This document shows positions 54,868-64,000 of a stretch of 64,000 bases of DNA, piece by piece. Every line of letters begins with the position of its first letter. Position 1 is the stretch's first letter. The translations under genes were made by a program, and so were the position numbers. The stretch comes from Hirsutella rhossiliensis (Eukaryota; Ascomycota; Sordariomycetes; Hypocreales; Ophiocordycipitaceae). The notes beneath the pieces were generated by a model that made no database searches, was not told the origin of the DNA, and saw only the letters and a list, made by a program, of their open reading frames with translations. The stretch is from positions 5,270,001 through 5,334,000 of the forward strand of contig NW_025408671.1 of assembly GCF_020360975.1 (NCBI RefSeq), written 5' to 3'.

Positions 54868-56950
54868 TCAGACGGGGCCAAAATGTTGCTGGGGGGTTAG
54901 AGCGTACCGCTTAATATACACTGGGTGATCGTCCTCATGGTCGTCGCTGATGTATCCTTGGAAGATCGGGACGGCGTACTGGTCTGGCCGTCGAAGCTTT
55001 TGCATCCAGCCGTCACAGTCGGAATCCTGCCCATCGAGAAAATGTGAGTCGTCTTCACTCCGACTTTTTCGACGCATCAAATGAATCATTGACATATAGT
55101 CGTACAGGCATAGGTCTCGTAGAACATGGCCCCGGTACGCGTACGCGTCCAGGTATAAAAGGGTTCGCCCTCCTTGCCTCAGACGGATTGTCTCCGGGGG
55201 CTGTTCAGCGTCCGTCAGCTCGCCGGCCTGATGGCGGAGATGTGCCCATAGCCGAAAGATTGCCCAATAGAGCGCCGTCAGGTTCAGGAAAGACCAATGC
55301 GGCACGTTGGTAAAGTCGGTGTCATATCCAAGGAGATGGTAACAGACCTCTACGGCCGAGAGTTGTCGCTCGGAGAAGATCCGATTTGCCGTTCTCATCA
55401 GGAATTGACGGCTTTCATTCAATACTGCCTGCTGCCTGTCGTCGGGCAGGGTGGGATCTGGTGCGCGAGACGTCGGACGACCGGCTTCGCGAAGTTGGCG
55501 GGCAACCTCGGCGGCAAGAGCAATGCGTTTCCACATCGGCGTATCCAGTTTGGTGGCGTAGTTCGTGATGTAGTACACCATGGCCAGGCCCTTGGTTTTG
55601 GTCAAGATCATCGAGACGTCATGGTTATGACGAAGGCCGACCGCCAATGACTTGTTATACCGATTGACGAGTGGATGGTTGCGCCGGATCTGAAGCAAGC
55701 CGTCCTCTGTGAACCCTGTCTCGTCGACGATCTTCCACGGTGCTTTGAAGCGGCAGGCCGTCCGTCTCTGTGGATCTGCACCCTGTTCAACGATCCCCTT
55801 CAGAGAATACTTGAGGCAGGTGTACGTGTGGGAGTGCACTTGGCAACAGTACGCGATGAAGTTGGATTCGTCTTCGAAGGCCGCAGTGAGAGCCGAGGTG
55901 CTGGTCATGACCTCCTCCACGGGATGGATGGGCTTCCTCTGTTGTCGCAGGGTTTTTCCAGCATCTTCATCTAAACACTCGTGAAAGACAGAGTCTACGT
56001 ACCGGGTCACTTGGGCACGGTATCCTTCTTCCGCAGGATTGGCCATATCGTCTACCAGGTTCGGTAACCGCATGTTGCCGTCCAGCCAGAGGAGTCCATG
56101 TAAGTGGAGGCTGCCTCGCTCGTTCGTTTCCACCGTGGCGTAGTAGTGGCTAATCTTTCCAAAGATCGATTCCTGGCCCGTGTTCACGTACTTGTCAAAG
56201 AATAAGGATATTTCTCGGTGGAAGAAGATGGCCGAGCTAACCGGATCCATGGTGCTGAGGGCGATTCTGTCGTACCTTTCACGGAGATCGGCTAAAAGCT
56301 CCATTGCAGAGTCATAATCGTGCAGCCTATGAATGGCAAGTTTCATCTTTATCGGATTATTAATGTCGTTGGGACTGATGGTAATCCAAACTGCAGGCAT
56401 ACCGGCCCAAATGTTAACAGCTTGTATCTTCCTCCGCATAAGCAAACGGGATTCGTTCGAGAGCGGCTGTGCGTGGCCAAAAATCGACAGCTCGCGAAGC
56501 AAGACCGATATGTCAGGGTCCGACGTGGTCCTTGCCTCCCGCATCTCCGCCTCGGCTCTCTTCAGTCGGTCCTCGTTCAAGTTCGCATACGCTTGCTCGA
56601 GCCTGTGGAAGGAATCTTTAGCGACACGAACCATGCTGATGCGGCGGTTGGAGGAGCGAAGGAGGGTGTTGAATACTAAGAAACAAAAGACAGGATGGGT
56701 GGCAAATCGGCCTCCGTGCCGTCGCAATACGTATCTGGCCCAGTAATTAAGCGAGTGATTCGGACGACGGTCGGCAACAACGCTTTGTCGGCTGTGACTC
56801 GAGTCGCCCTTTGATTTCGGGCCACCCTTCGGAAATGTTCGAGGAAGAAATCTTCGTGCAAGTTGTCTGCAAAATCCGCACCACGCTCTACTCGGACAAA
56901 CGGCTGGTCTCCGCAGTTTGGACCTGCATAACGCACGGCACAGAGTTGCC
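54868..56950 (-). pseudogene. Helitron 1 Rep (HUH) domain
   Basis: Rep helitron-like domain: VAKDSFHRLEQAYANLNEDR, AVWITISPNDINNP, the HUH core ERGSLHLHGLLWLDG near 56100, and the catalytic Tyr region MVYYITNYATK near 55570. The two-Tyr pattern fits Y2 transposases that nick and join single strands. Upstream (57117-56800) three frames alternate, so the link to the N-terminal ORF is broken. Confidence 0.85.
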
Positions 56951-57116
56951 ATGTCGATCCGGATTGGCGTTGACGATGTCGGCCAGAAACGACAGTTTAT
57001 CGGTCTCGGCGAAGGCAGCCGGTCCATTGAGAGGAAACATGCCGGAAGCAGACATCTCACAGACGGCGTCAACTTCCAGGCCGATGGCAGCCGAGTCGGG
57101 GACAAGAGTCGCCGGC

Positions 57117-58580
57117 TCACCAGGGATGGTTGAGTCTGCTCGGGGACAGAGTACGATCTAAATCGCAGGATTCAGCCGCAAAAGTGGGGTTGATCGAGTT
57201 CACCAGTTCATCGATGCTTCTGAAGCTGTTTTCCAAGCCTCGATCAGTGTCCGGGACTATGTGGTCCGTTTGTGTCTTCTCAACGGTCGACGGTTCCTCC
57301 CTTCGCATGCGGTCCATGATGACGGTCGGAACAGTGGAGCCGTCGGCATACTGCCAGCCATCTATCTCTGCTTGGTTAATTGCGATATCCTCGTAGAGCG
57401 GGTTGTTCCTTTGCAGCCATGCCAGGGCAGCTGCCACTCGAGATTTGCGCACTTGAAGCAGGTGTCTGACGTCTGCGGAGCCAGGCTTGCCCGGACCGCT
57501 CCAAGAGACGTGGATGTTCTCAATGGCCTGCAGTAAGGGATGAGGAAGAACCGTGGCCACAAGATCATCCACTTTGTTCGGGAAGACGACGATGTGTCCT
57601 TTCACGTGCTTGCGGTAGCTGATTCCCGAACGGGTCTTGTTGTCGACCGTGAACTTGGTGATATAGCCAAAAGGTGCATGCAGGGCAATGAGTCTCTCTT
57701 CAACGGGGGAGAGGTCATCAAGCTCTTCGGGGTACCGATGTTCGCAACCGATGGCCATGTTGTTGACCGAGCAGGCTTTGGGCAGCCGTCCACTGTCGAA
57801 GCCGGCGCGACACTCGCGGCACACGTCAACTCTGGCGCCCTCGTGTGACGGAAGGCACGCGCCACACTCTTGGACAGTCTTGGTCGCCTGCAGCATGGAG
57901 GGCGACAAGCGATCCCTCCACTGTATGGTGGCGAGTTCGCAAGGCGGTGTCTTCCTATAGCAGAAGACGCAGTGGGAAACCGGCAACGTCCGTTCCTCGG
58001 TAAACGCTTGGTAGAAAGATTTAGCAGCCTCTACCTGGAGGGCAACCGGAACTTCGTTGCACCAGGATCTTGTCGATGATGCCTGCTCCTTGACGCGGAA
58101 AGTGGCGTTGTAGTGATGCAGTATGGATTCGACAGAGTCTCGTTGAAGTTGAACGGTTTCTCGCATCGGCCGGGGTCTTTTGGGGAGCGCCTTGGCTGCG
58201 TCGGCGGCGGAGTGAGGCGCTTGCTCTTGTCTAGGTCGTTTCGGTGATGGAGTGGCGGGCGGCGGCGTCTGTGCAGCAAATCGGGATTGAGCTTCACGGC
58301 GGCGGGTTCGGTCTTCGGCGCGCTGGCGGTCCATATCTCGCAAGACACGGAGGATCTCATCGTGGGGGACTCTGGCAAGCGGTGAAGGGCGTTGTAAGGA
58401 CCGGCGCCGATAGGACGCCTGCGATTCAAGATCCTCAAGGTGCGGTGAACCTCTTCGGGTGCGACAGTGGCTGGGTGTTCTCGCGGCATGGTGCTGCGAA
58501 CGAGAGCTGGGACGAAGTGGGAGGAATGATCTGCTATGGCGCCCAGCAAGAATCCGGCGTTGGAAGATCAGAGGGCTCAC
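57117..58580 (-). CDS. Helitron 1 N-terminal zinc-finger ORF (487 aa)
   Basis: Begins near 58580 and includes a Pro/Arg-rich head, then Cys pairs HCVFCYRKTPPC, ECGACLPSHEGARVDVCREC and the DUF6570-like block ELDDLSPVEERLIALHAPFG with HVKGHIVVFPNKVDD. It ends at 57117 before Rep; in intact Helitrons this region is fused to Rep in one protein, so the stop is probably an indel effect. Confidence 0.75.
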   Translation of the reverse strand: MSPLIFQRRILAGRHSRSFLPLRPSSRSQHHAARTPSHCRTRRGSPHLEDLESQASYRRRSLQRPSPLARVPHDEILRVLRDMDRQRAEDRTRRREAQSRFAAQTPPPATPSPKRPRQEQAPHSAADAAKALPKRPRPMRETVQLQRDSVESILHHYNATFRVKEQASSTRSWCNEVPVALQVEAAKSFYQAFTEERTLPVSHCVFCYRKTPPCELATIQWRDRLSPSMLQATKTVQECGACLPSHEGARVDVCRECRAGFDSGRLPKACSVNNMAIGCEHRYPEELDDLSPVEERLIALHAPFGYITKFTVDNKTRSGISYRKHVKGHIVVFPNKVDDLVATVLPHPLLQAIENIHVSWSGPGKPGSADVRHLLQVRKSRVAAALAWLQRNNPLYEDIAINQAEIDGWQYADGSTVPTVIMDRMRREEPSTVEKTQTDHIVPDTDRGLENSFRSIDELVNSINPTFAAESCDLDRTLSPSRLNHPW

Positions 58581-58810
58581 GGAGTGCGTAGGTCAGGGTC
58601 AAGACCCTTGGTCCCGCTGGTTGGTAGAAGAATGGCGGTCACGAAGTGAGGGGCGAGCCGCCGACCGGCCGGAGCATGGCCGGAGCGGTCAGGCGGCCCG
58701 GGGAGAGGGGCCGGAGCGGGCAGCAGGAAGCAGTGGCTCTGTTTGGCCGGAAGTAGGTGGCAGTGAAGAGTGGCTGGGGAGCGCACGGGGCACCATGCGG
58801 TCCGTGTTTA

Positions 58811-58910
58811 CGGAAGGGGCGGAAGGAAGAGCCTTTCGTTCCTCAAGGCATACAGGAGACCGACCCCTTGCAGGGTCCGCCAATGCCTTGAGGAACGGGA
58901 CTGAAGCATT
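58811..58910. repeat. Hairpin form of the dispersed CTTGAGGAACG repeat
   Basis: CGTTCCTCAAGGCAT (58837-58851) and its exact inverse (58883-58897) flank ACAGGAGACCGACCCCTTGC..., preceded by CGGAAGGGGCGGAAGGAAGA and followed by GGACTGAAGCATT. This is the most complete copy in the window. Confidence 0.82.
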
Positions 58911-58990
58911 CGGTTTGGTTTGACACTGACAAGTCTGTTGAAAGGAAAGATGAGGCTTGCTCCCGATAGTGTGGCTGCTTGGACGCCGTT

Positions 58991-59028
58991 TTACCCCGCC
59001 ACAACACGATAGGCTTAGGGCGGGGTAA
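58991..59028. repeat. Short hairpin TTACCCCGCC
   Basis: TTACCCCGCC (58991-59000) and GGCGGGGTAA (59019-59028) form a 10-bp stem around an 18-base loop. Similar G/C-rich, TA-ended hairpins occur at 21129 and 43081. Confidence 0.55.
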
Positions 59029-59133
59029 GGACGTAATGGAGCCTTTTCAGGAGCCATCATCTTGAAGGTCGAAGGAGTCCGAACCGTTGCGAATTATGCA
59101 GTGAAGGGTAACAATTTGTCAAGAATCGACCCA

Positions 59134-59806
59134 ATGCCTCCGATTGATTACTCAAAGTGGGACAACATCGACACCGATTCGGAGCCAGAGACATCGCCCC
59201 AGCAAGCGCCAGCGGCAAACCCACCCGCCGGCCACGCATGCCTCGCCGCCGATGGGTACGTCAGGTTTGAGGGAAACGCACAGCAAGTCGGGGCATGTCG
59301 AAGCTGTCATTGTCCGATGCGAGGCCGAGAAACGCAAGTTTCCCCTCTGGTCTGCCACTACAATCCCTGCGAATCATGATATGTTTTCGCAGTCGGTGCC
59401 CTCCGTCCCAGCGCTCATCGAGGTCCCGCTGGTCCTCTATCGGACGGGGACTCAGTCCGTCAACGAGGCAGACCTCGACAACCAGATTGCTACGTACCTC
59501 AATATTGATGCCGACTCCGGGTTTGCACCTCCAGAATGGCAGTCACAAGTTGGCACCGTCGTGGTCGCGCGCAAGGACAGGAGGCCATTTTATCCGCAGC
59601 ATCTTGAAGGAGTGTGGATGTTCTGCGACCATATCCTCGACCTGTTCGGGGAAGGAGAAGGGCCGCCGAGATGGCTTTACAGCCACCAGGCGTTCGAGAA
59701 ATGGTGGGTAAATTATTGTGAGGAGCAAAAGCGCTTACGTCCTGGGAAGGGAGGGGAGCGAGATCCGGATGATTGGCGTGCGGCCCGGTCACCTTATCAG
59801 GTGTGA
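59134..59806 (+). pseudogene. Conserved-looking fungal protein gene, one frameshift
   Basis: Starts MPPIDYSKWDNIDTDSEPET at 59134, reads to about 59290, then the frame moves by one base at GCACAGCAAGTCGGGG and continues GHVEAVIVRCEAEKRKF, VPLVLYRTGTQSVN, QIATYLNID, EWQSQVGTVVVARKDRRPF, GVWMFCDHILDLFGEG and FEKWWVNYCEEQK to a stop at 59806. The composition and blocks look like a real host protein of about 220 aa, not a transposase, but I cannot name the family. It is flanked by Helitrons on the opposite strand, so it may be a captured or stranded host gene. Confidence 0.6.
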
Positions 59807-59854
59807 CTCTTCCACGCACGAAAAGGCGTACATGAACGATCGGATTGACCAGTG

Positions 59855-62845
59855 TCACTGCTTTTCTAAATCGCCACCCTCATATGCCCGTCTCGTTTGC
59901 GCCGCCAAGTTTGTGAGTCTGCGCATTCCATCAAGCATGGCTCGATCTAGCGTATTGTCAATAAAATCCTGGTATCTCACGGGACTGAGGAGTTTGATGC
60001 CATGGAGCGTAGTACACCTGGACAGTTGAACATAGAGGCTCGTGAAATCGCATTTGGAGGGTTCGCCATTGGTCAGACGATTTCCACGCAGCTCCAAGAG
60101 TACTTCTACAAACGTTTTACCCTGAGATTTATAGTCAGTGAGGACGAACGCTGGCGCAACGGGTAATCCACGTCGTGTGCATCTTGCCGACAAGAATTTG
60201 AAGTGAGAGCTAGTCGAATCGAGCGTATGCGACATGGGTCGGATGAGCACTGTCCCGACCGGGAGGGACGGTATCGCCAAGGCTTTCGTCTCCTCGGACT
60301 GCAGAAGAATGCCGAGCGGTGGCCCGAAGTGGATGGTCACGTCATCTGCCAAGCAGTATCCCGGGTGATTGGGATCGATTATCACGTCCACGGCGGTAAA
60401 GTCGGCCCCATTCACAACCTTCAGGCCAGTGTAGATGTTCTTGTTCACAACCACGGGCATGCCCTGGGCGTAGAAGAAGACGCCGGGGACTTTGCAGGCA
60501 GAGTCGTCGCCTTGTCCGATGGTTCGCGCTACGATGTCTGAAGAAAGCGCGCCGCTACGCCAGGTGTGAGTCGAGACAAAGATACGGATATGCCGCTGGT
60601 TGAAGCGCGCCCAGCCCACAACAGCTTCCATGTTGAGGGCCCACCGGGTGCGGTTCAGCGGCGTTATAGCGCGCAAACCATCGTGGAAGGTGATTTGCGA
60701 GCGTCCTACAATGTTGGCATTGAGCAAGCTCAGATCTTCATGGGTCTGGCGCCCGTTACGAACTCGATCCAGGAGTGCACGGAGTTGGGGATCGTTGCGT
60801 GCGCGGACTTGGTCTTCGAGGAGCACCACGATTTTGAACAGATGCCACAATCTGCAGCCGCTGTGGTGAGAGATGGTGGCTTGTCGCAGGGGGGTCTCTG
60901 TTCGGTCCGGCGGTCTGATGATCAGTAGGCTTGTCTCCCGCACGGGGGCGAACTGGTAGAAGTCTCCCATCAGTAGAACGACAGGCATGCCACCAAACGG
61001 TTCGTCCGGACAGTCACGGAGCGCCTGCAGGTGGCGACTGACGTTGTGCAGAGTGGCTCCTCCCAGCATACTGACCTCGTCAATCACGAGCACCAGCTTC
61101 TGTCTCCATACCCACTTCTTCGCCTCCGAGAAGGGGGGAGGCGGCTTGTTTGGATCGCGATGGGAATCTAACCCACAGGCCGAGTGGATCGTCGTGCCGC
61201 CAATCTGGGCCGCCGAACTGCCCGATGTGCCGGTTATCTGCAGAAGATGTGGCTGGTTCCTCGCCGCGAACACGTCCTTCAGGGCATCGATAATCCTCGA
61301 CTTTCCCGTGCCACCCGGCCCGCCGGTGTATTGAAGATGCTGACCGGCTGAGTCCGGGTTGGCAGTATACTTGTCCAGAAACAGGCAAACGAGTTGAAGG
61401 GCCATGGTCTGTAGATAGTTCAGTGTAAAGCTGGCCGCGGTGGTGTGTCCCATCTCCGCGAAGCTAGTTGCCGGACTGACATCGACAAGCATCCGAGGGC
61501 CTTGTTCATTGAGGTCGCTGCCCGGGAGCGCAGCAGCGGACTCCGTATCGCCGTAGCGAGCTAGGGTATCGTCGACGTCGGCGCCATCCGCGGAAAGCAT
61601 GGTCCCCTGAGAACCACTCTCAATGTCGTCAAGCATCCGAAGATGCATTAGCTGTTGGGCCTTGGCCGCTGCTTGGACATCGTCTCGAGATATTGGAAAT
61701 TGGCACAAGGCATCACCTTGATCATGGGGTATATTCCGGTACAAATCCTCCTGACGTTGCACCAAAGGTTGCTCCTCTTCCGCCGGGTTCTCCTCGCACA
61801 GATCGCGTATTAAGCCTCCAAGGACGGGTGAGTCTTTCGTGGCGTCCGTGTGCTGCACGGCATTTCGCAAAATCTGGAGTAGAGCTCTGTAGGCCTGACG
61901 ATGAGCCATCGCTGGAGGCTCCTCCTCGTAGCGGCCATCGTCAAGTGGGTACTCGACGTCAATTGTGTCGTCACCCTCCGATCGACTGGCCCAGAGCTTC
62001 GCGTCTTTACGCGCATCCTCGGCAGACTTTCTCAAAAGACAAATGTTGGAGACGTAGAAACGGAGGCGGGGACAAAGCCGCGCTCGATGCGTCGTCCATA
62101 TGTCGGTTATATCGCCTAGGCTCTCAGAAATGAAGTTTTCCCAAGGGACGAATAACGCCAAATGTAGGACAGAATTTCTGCACAGGCCGTCAGACGGAGC
62201 CAAAACGGTGCCGGGGGGGGTTAGAGAGTACCGCTTAATATACACTGGGTGATCGTCGTCATGGTCGTCGCTGATGTATCCTTGGAAGATCGGGACGGCG
62301 TACTGGTCGGGCCGTCGAAGCTTTTGCATCCAGCCGTCACAGTCGGAATCCTGCCCATCGAGAAAAATGTGAGATTCATCTTCACTCCGACCCTTTCGAC
62401 GCACCAAGTGAACCATTGACATATAGTCATACAGGCATAAGTCCCGTAGAACATGGCCCCGGTAGGCGTACGCATCTAAGCATAGAAGCGTTCGCCCTCC
62501 TTGCCTCAGAGGGATGGTCTCCGGGGGCTGTTCAGCGTCCGTCAGCTCACCGGCCTGGTGGCGGAGATGTGCCCATAGCCGAAAGATTGTCCAGTAGAGG
62601 GCCGTCAAGTTCAGGAACGACCAATGCGGCACGTTGGTAAAGTCGGTGTCATATCCAAGGTGGTAACAGACCTCGACGGCCGAGAGTTGTCGCTCGGAGA
62701 AGATCCGATTTGCCGTTCTCATCAGGAACTGACGGCTCTTGTTTAAAACTCCCTGCTGCCTGTCGTCGGGCAGGGTGGGATCTGGCGCGCGACACCTCGC
62801 ACCACCGGCTTCGCGGAGTTGGCGGGCAACCTCGGTGGCGAGCAA
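59855..62845 (-). CDS. Helitron 2 Rep C-terminus and helicase (996-codon frame)
   Basis: Uninterrupted frame reading from EVARQLREAGGARCRAPDP through SERQLSAVEVCYHLGYDTDF, Walker A GGPGGTGKSRIIDALKDVF (near 61310), Walker B VIDEVSMLGG (61080), LLMGDFYQFAPVRE, VVNKNIYTGLKVVNGADF, FVLTDYKSQGKTFVEVL and YVQLSRCTTLHGIKLL, ending GGDLEKQ at 59855. The full set of SF1 helicase motifs is present. Only the join to the Rep frame at 62840 is broken, so it is the best candidate for a recently active copy. Confidence 0.85.
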   Translation of the reverse strand: MLATEVARQLREAGGARCRAPDPTLPDDRQQGVLNKSRQFLMRTANRIFSERQLSAVEVCYHLGYDTDFTNVPHWSFLNLTALYWTIFRLWAHLRHQAGELTDAEQPPETIPLRQGGRTLLCLDAYAYRGHVLRDLCLYDYMSMVHLVRRKGRSEDESHIFLDGQDSDCDGWMQKLRRPDQYAVPIFQGYISDDHDDDHPVYIKRYSLTPPGTVLAPSDGLCRNSVLHLALFVPWENFISESLGDITDIWTTHRARLCPRLRFYVSNICLLRKSAEDARKDAKLWASRSEGDDTIDVEYPLDDGRYEEEPPAMAHRQAYRALLQILRNAVQHTDATKDSPVLGGLIRDLCEENPAEEEQPLVQRQEDLYRNIPHDQGDALCQFPISRDDVQAAAKAQQLMHLRMLDDIESGSQGTMLSADGADVDDTLARYGDTESAAALPGSDLNEQGPRMLVDVSPATSFAEMGHTTAASFTLNYLQTMALQLVCLFLDKYTANPDSAGQHLQYTGGPGGTGKSRIIDALKDVFAARNQPHLLQITGTSGSSAAQIGGTTIHSACGLDSHRDPNKPPPPFSEAKKWVWRQKLVLVIDEVSMLGGATLHNVSRHLQALRDCPDEPFGGMPVVLLMGDFYQFAPVRETSLLIIRPPDRTETPLRQATISHHSGCRLWHLFKIVVLLEDQVRARNDPQLRALLDRVRNGRQTHEDLSLLNANIVGRSQITFHDGLRAITPLNRTRWALNMEAVVGWARFNQRHIRIFVSTHTWRSGALSSDIVARTIGQGDDSACKVPGVFFYAQGMPVVVNKNIYTGLKVVNGADFTAVDVIIDPNHPGYCLADDVTIHFGPPLGILLQSEETKALAIPSLPVGTVLIRPMSHTLDSTSSHFKFLSARCTRRGLPVAPAFVLTDYKSQGKTFVEVLLELRGNRLTNGEPSKCDFTSLYVQLSRCTTLHGIKLLSPVRYQDFIDNTLDRAMLDGMRRLTNLAAQTRRAYEGGDLEKQ

Positions 62846-63956
62846 TGCGCTTCCACATCGGCGTATCCAGTTTGGTGGCGTAGTTCGTGATGTAGTACAC
62901 CATGGCCAGGCCCTTGGTTTTGGTCAAGATCATCGAGACGTCGTGATTATGACGAAGGCCGACCGCCAGTGACTTGTTGTACCGGTTGACGAGCGGATGG
63001 TTGCGCCGGATCTGAAGCAAGCCATCCTCTGTGAACCCTGTCTCGTCGACGATCTTCCACGGTGCTTTGAAGCGGCAGGCCGTCCGTCCCTGTGGATCCG
63101 CACCCTGTTCGGCAACCCCCTTCAGAGAATACTTGAGGCAGGTGTACGTGTGGGAGTGCACTTGGCAACAGTACGCGACGAAGTTGGATTCGTCTTCGAA
63201 GGCCGCAGTGAGAGCCGAGGTGCTGGTCATGATCTCCCCCACAGGATGGATGGGCTTCCTCTGTTGTCGCACGGCTTTTCCGGCATCTTCATCTAGACAC
63301 TCGTGAAACACAGAGTCTACGTATCGGATCACTTGGGCACGATATGCTTCTTCCGCGGGGTTGGCCATGTCGTCCATCAGGTTCGGCAGTCGCATGTTGC
63401 CGTCCAGCCAGAGGAGTCCATGCAAGTGGAGGCTGCCTCGCTCGTTCGTTTCCACCGTGGCGTAGTAGTGGCTGATCTTCCCGAAGATCGATTCCTGGCC
63501 TGTGTTCACGTATTTGTCAAAGAATAGAGATATTTCTCGGTGGAAGAAAATGGCCGAGCTGACCGGATCCATGGTGCTGAGGGCGATTCTATCGTACCTT
63601 TCACGGAGATCGGCCAAAAGTCCCTTTGCAGACTCATAATCGTGGAGCCTATGAATGGCAAGCCTCATCTTTACCGGATTATTAATGTCGTTAGGATTGA
63701 TGGTAATCCAGATTGCAGGCATACCGGCGCGGATGTCCAGAGCTTGTATCTTCCTCCGCATAAGCAAACGGGATTCGTTCGAGAGCGGCTGTGCATGTCC
63801 AAAAATCGACAGCTCGCGAAGCAAGACCGATACGTCGGGGTCCGACGTAGTCCTCGTCTCCCGCATCTCCGCCTCGGCTCTCTTCAGTCGGTCCTCGGTC
63901 AAGTTCGCATAGGCTTGCTCAAGTCTGTGGAAGGAATCTTTAGCGACACGGGCCAT
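62649..63956 (-). pseudogene. Helitron 2 Rep (HUH) domain
   Basis: Reads ARVAKDSFHRLEQAYANLTE at 63956, AIWITINPNDINNP, HUH core ERGSLHLHGLLWLDG near 63420, and catalytic MVYYITNYATK near 62900, then leaves the correct frame after WKRIA (about 62845), where the 996-codon frame takes over. Confidence 0.85.
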
Positions 63957-64000
63957 GCTGATGCGGCGGTTGGAGGAGCGAAGGAGGGTGTTGAATACTA

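Larger units (their letters stand above)
52540..58580 (-). mobile_element. Helitron 1 (rolling-circle transposon), frameshifted
   Basis: Coding order on the minus strand: zinc-finger/DUF6570 N-terminus (58580-57117), HUH Rep (about 56950-54868), Pif1-type helicase (54867-52556). This Rep-Hel architecture defines Helitrons. A second copy of the same family follows in the same orientation at 59855 and beyond. The exact 5' TC and 3' CTRR ends could not be fixed. Confidence 0.85.
59855..64000 (-). mobile_element. Helitron 2, partial (continues past the right edge)
   Basis: Same family and orientation as Helitron 1, clearly similar over its whole length. The helicase and Rep domains are in the window; the N-terminal part lies beyond 64000. 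It is better preserved, with only one frame break (near 62840). Confidence 0.88.

Noticed and set aside
1..64000. CRISPR arrays, tRNA or rRNA genes
   Set aside because: No regularly spaced repeats or recognisable tRNA/rRNA sequence were seen by eye; a tRNA scan could still find a degenerate copy.

Overview
The window looks like repeat-rich DNA from a filamentous ascomycete, most likely a Hypocrealean (Sordariomycete). Host genes have short GT-AG introns of 51-122 nt with CTGAC or CTAAC branch sites. They include fungal families: an AA9 LPMO, a FunK1 kinase, a KHA1-type K+/H+ antiporter, a secreted M43-type protein and an enterotoxin-A-like ADP-ribosyltransferase. The last two are typical of insect-associated Hypocreales; that placement is inference. 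No bacterial operons, CRISPR, rRNA or tRNA genes were seen.

Layout. 1-8.5 kb is a nest of elements: a solo LTR in a Ty1/copia pol, copia in a pogo transposase, and that next to a gypsy 3' end; a full-length copia element (2635-8308, TSD GCATC) then splits another ORF. 8.5-12.8 kb has an unknown ORF and a Tad1-like LINE ORF1. 13-17.1 kb has a solo LTR and a divergent pair, a Crypton/Ndc10-like tyrosine recombinase fragment and a Pif1-like helicase split by a solo copia LTR. 17.5-18.9 kb is a secreted M43 homologue that has lost its whole zinc site. 19-24.1 kb holds an LTR-like unit, two pogo elements, and a TTAA-flanked element containing the complete pogo copy. 24.5-26.1 kb is the enterotoxin-like gene. 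26.5-28.9 kb is another complete pogo/Tigger element. 29.5-36.7 kb is a 7.15-kb copia element (TSD TTGCG) with one LTR scrambled by fold-back. 38-50.9 kb is the host-gene island: Lys-rich secreted repeat protein, AA9 LPMO, an 81-aa Gly/Ser/Tyr protein with a GC-AG intron, frameshifted FunK1 and KHA1. 51-64 kb is pogo and Helitron fragments followed by two tandem, same-strand Helitrons with a frameshifted host-like gene between them.

How it fits together. Mobile elements dominate and the host genes are islands among them. One short repeat family supplies the C-terminus of the LPMO reading frame and flanks Helitron 1. Many coding breaks are single-base changes at homopolymers, so some 'pseudogenes' could reflect base-calling errors rather than decay.
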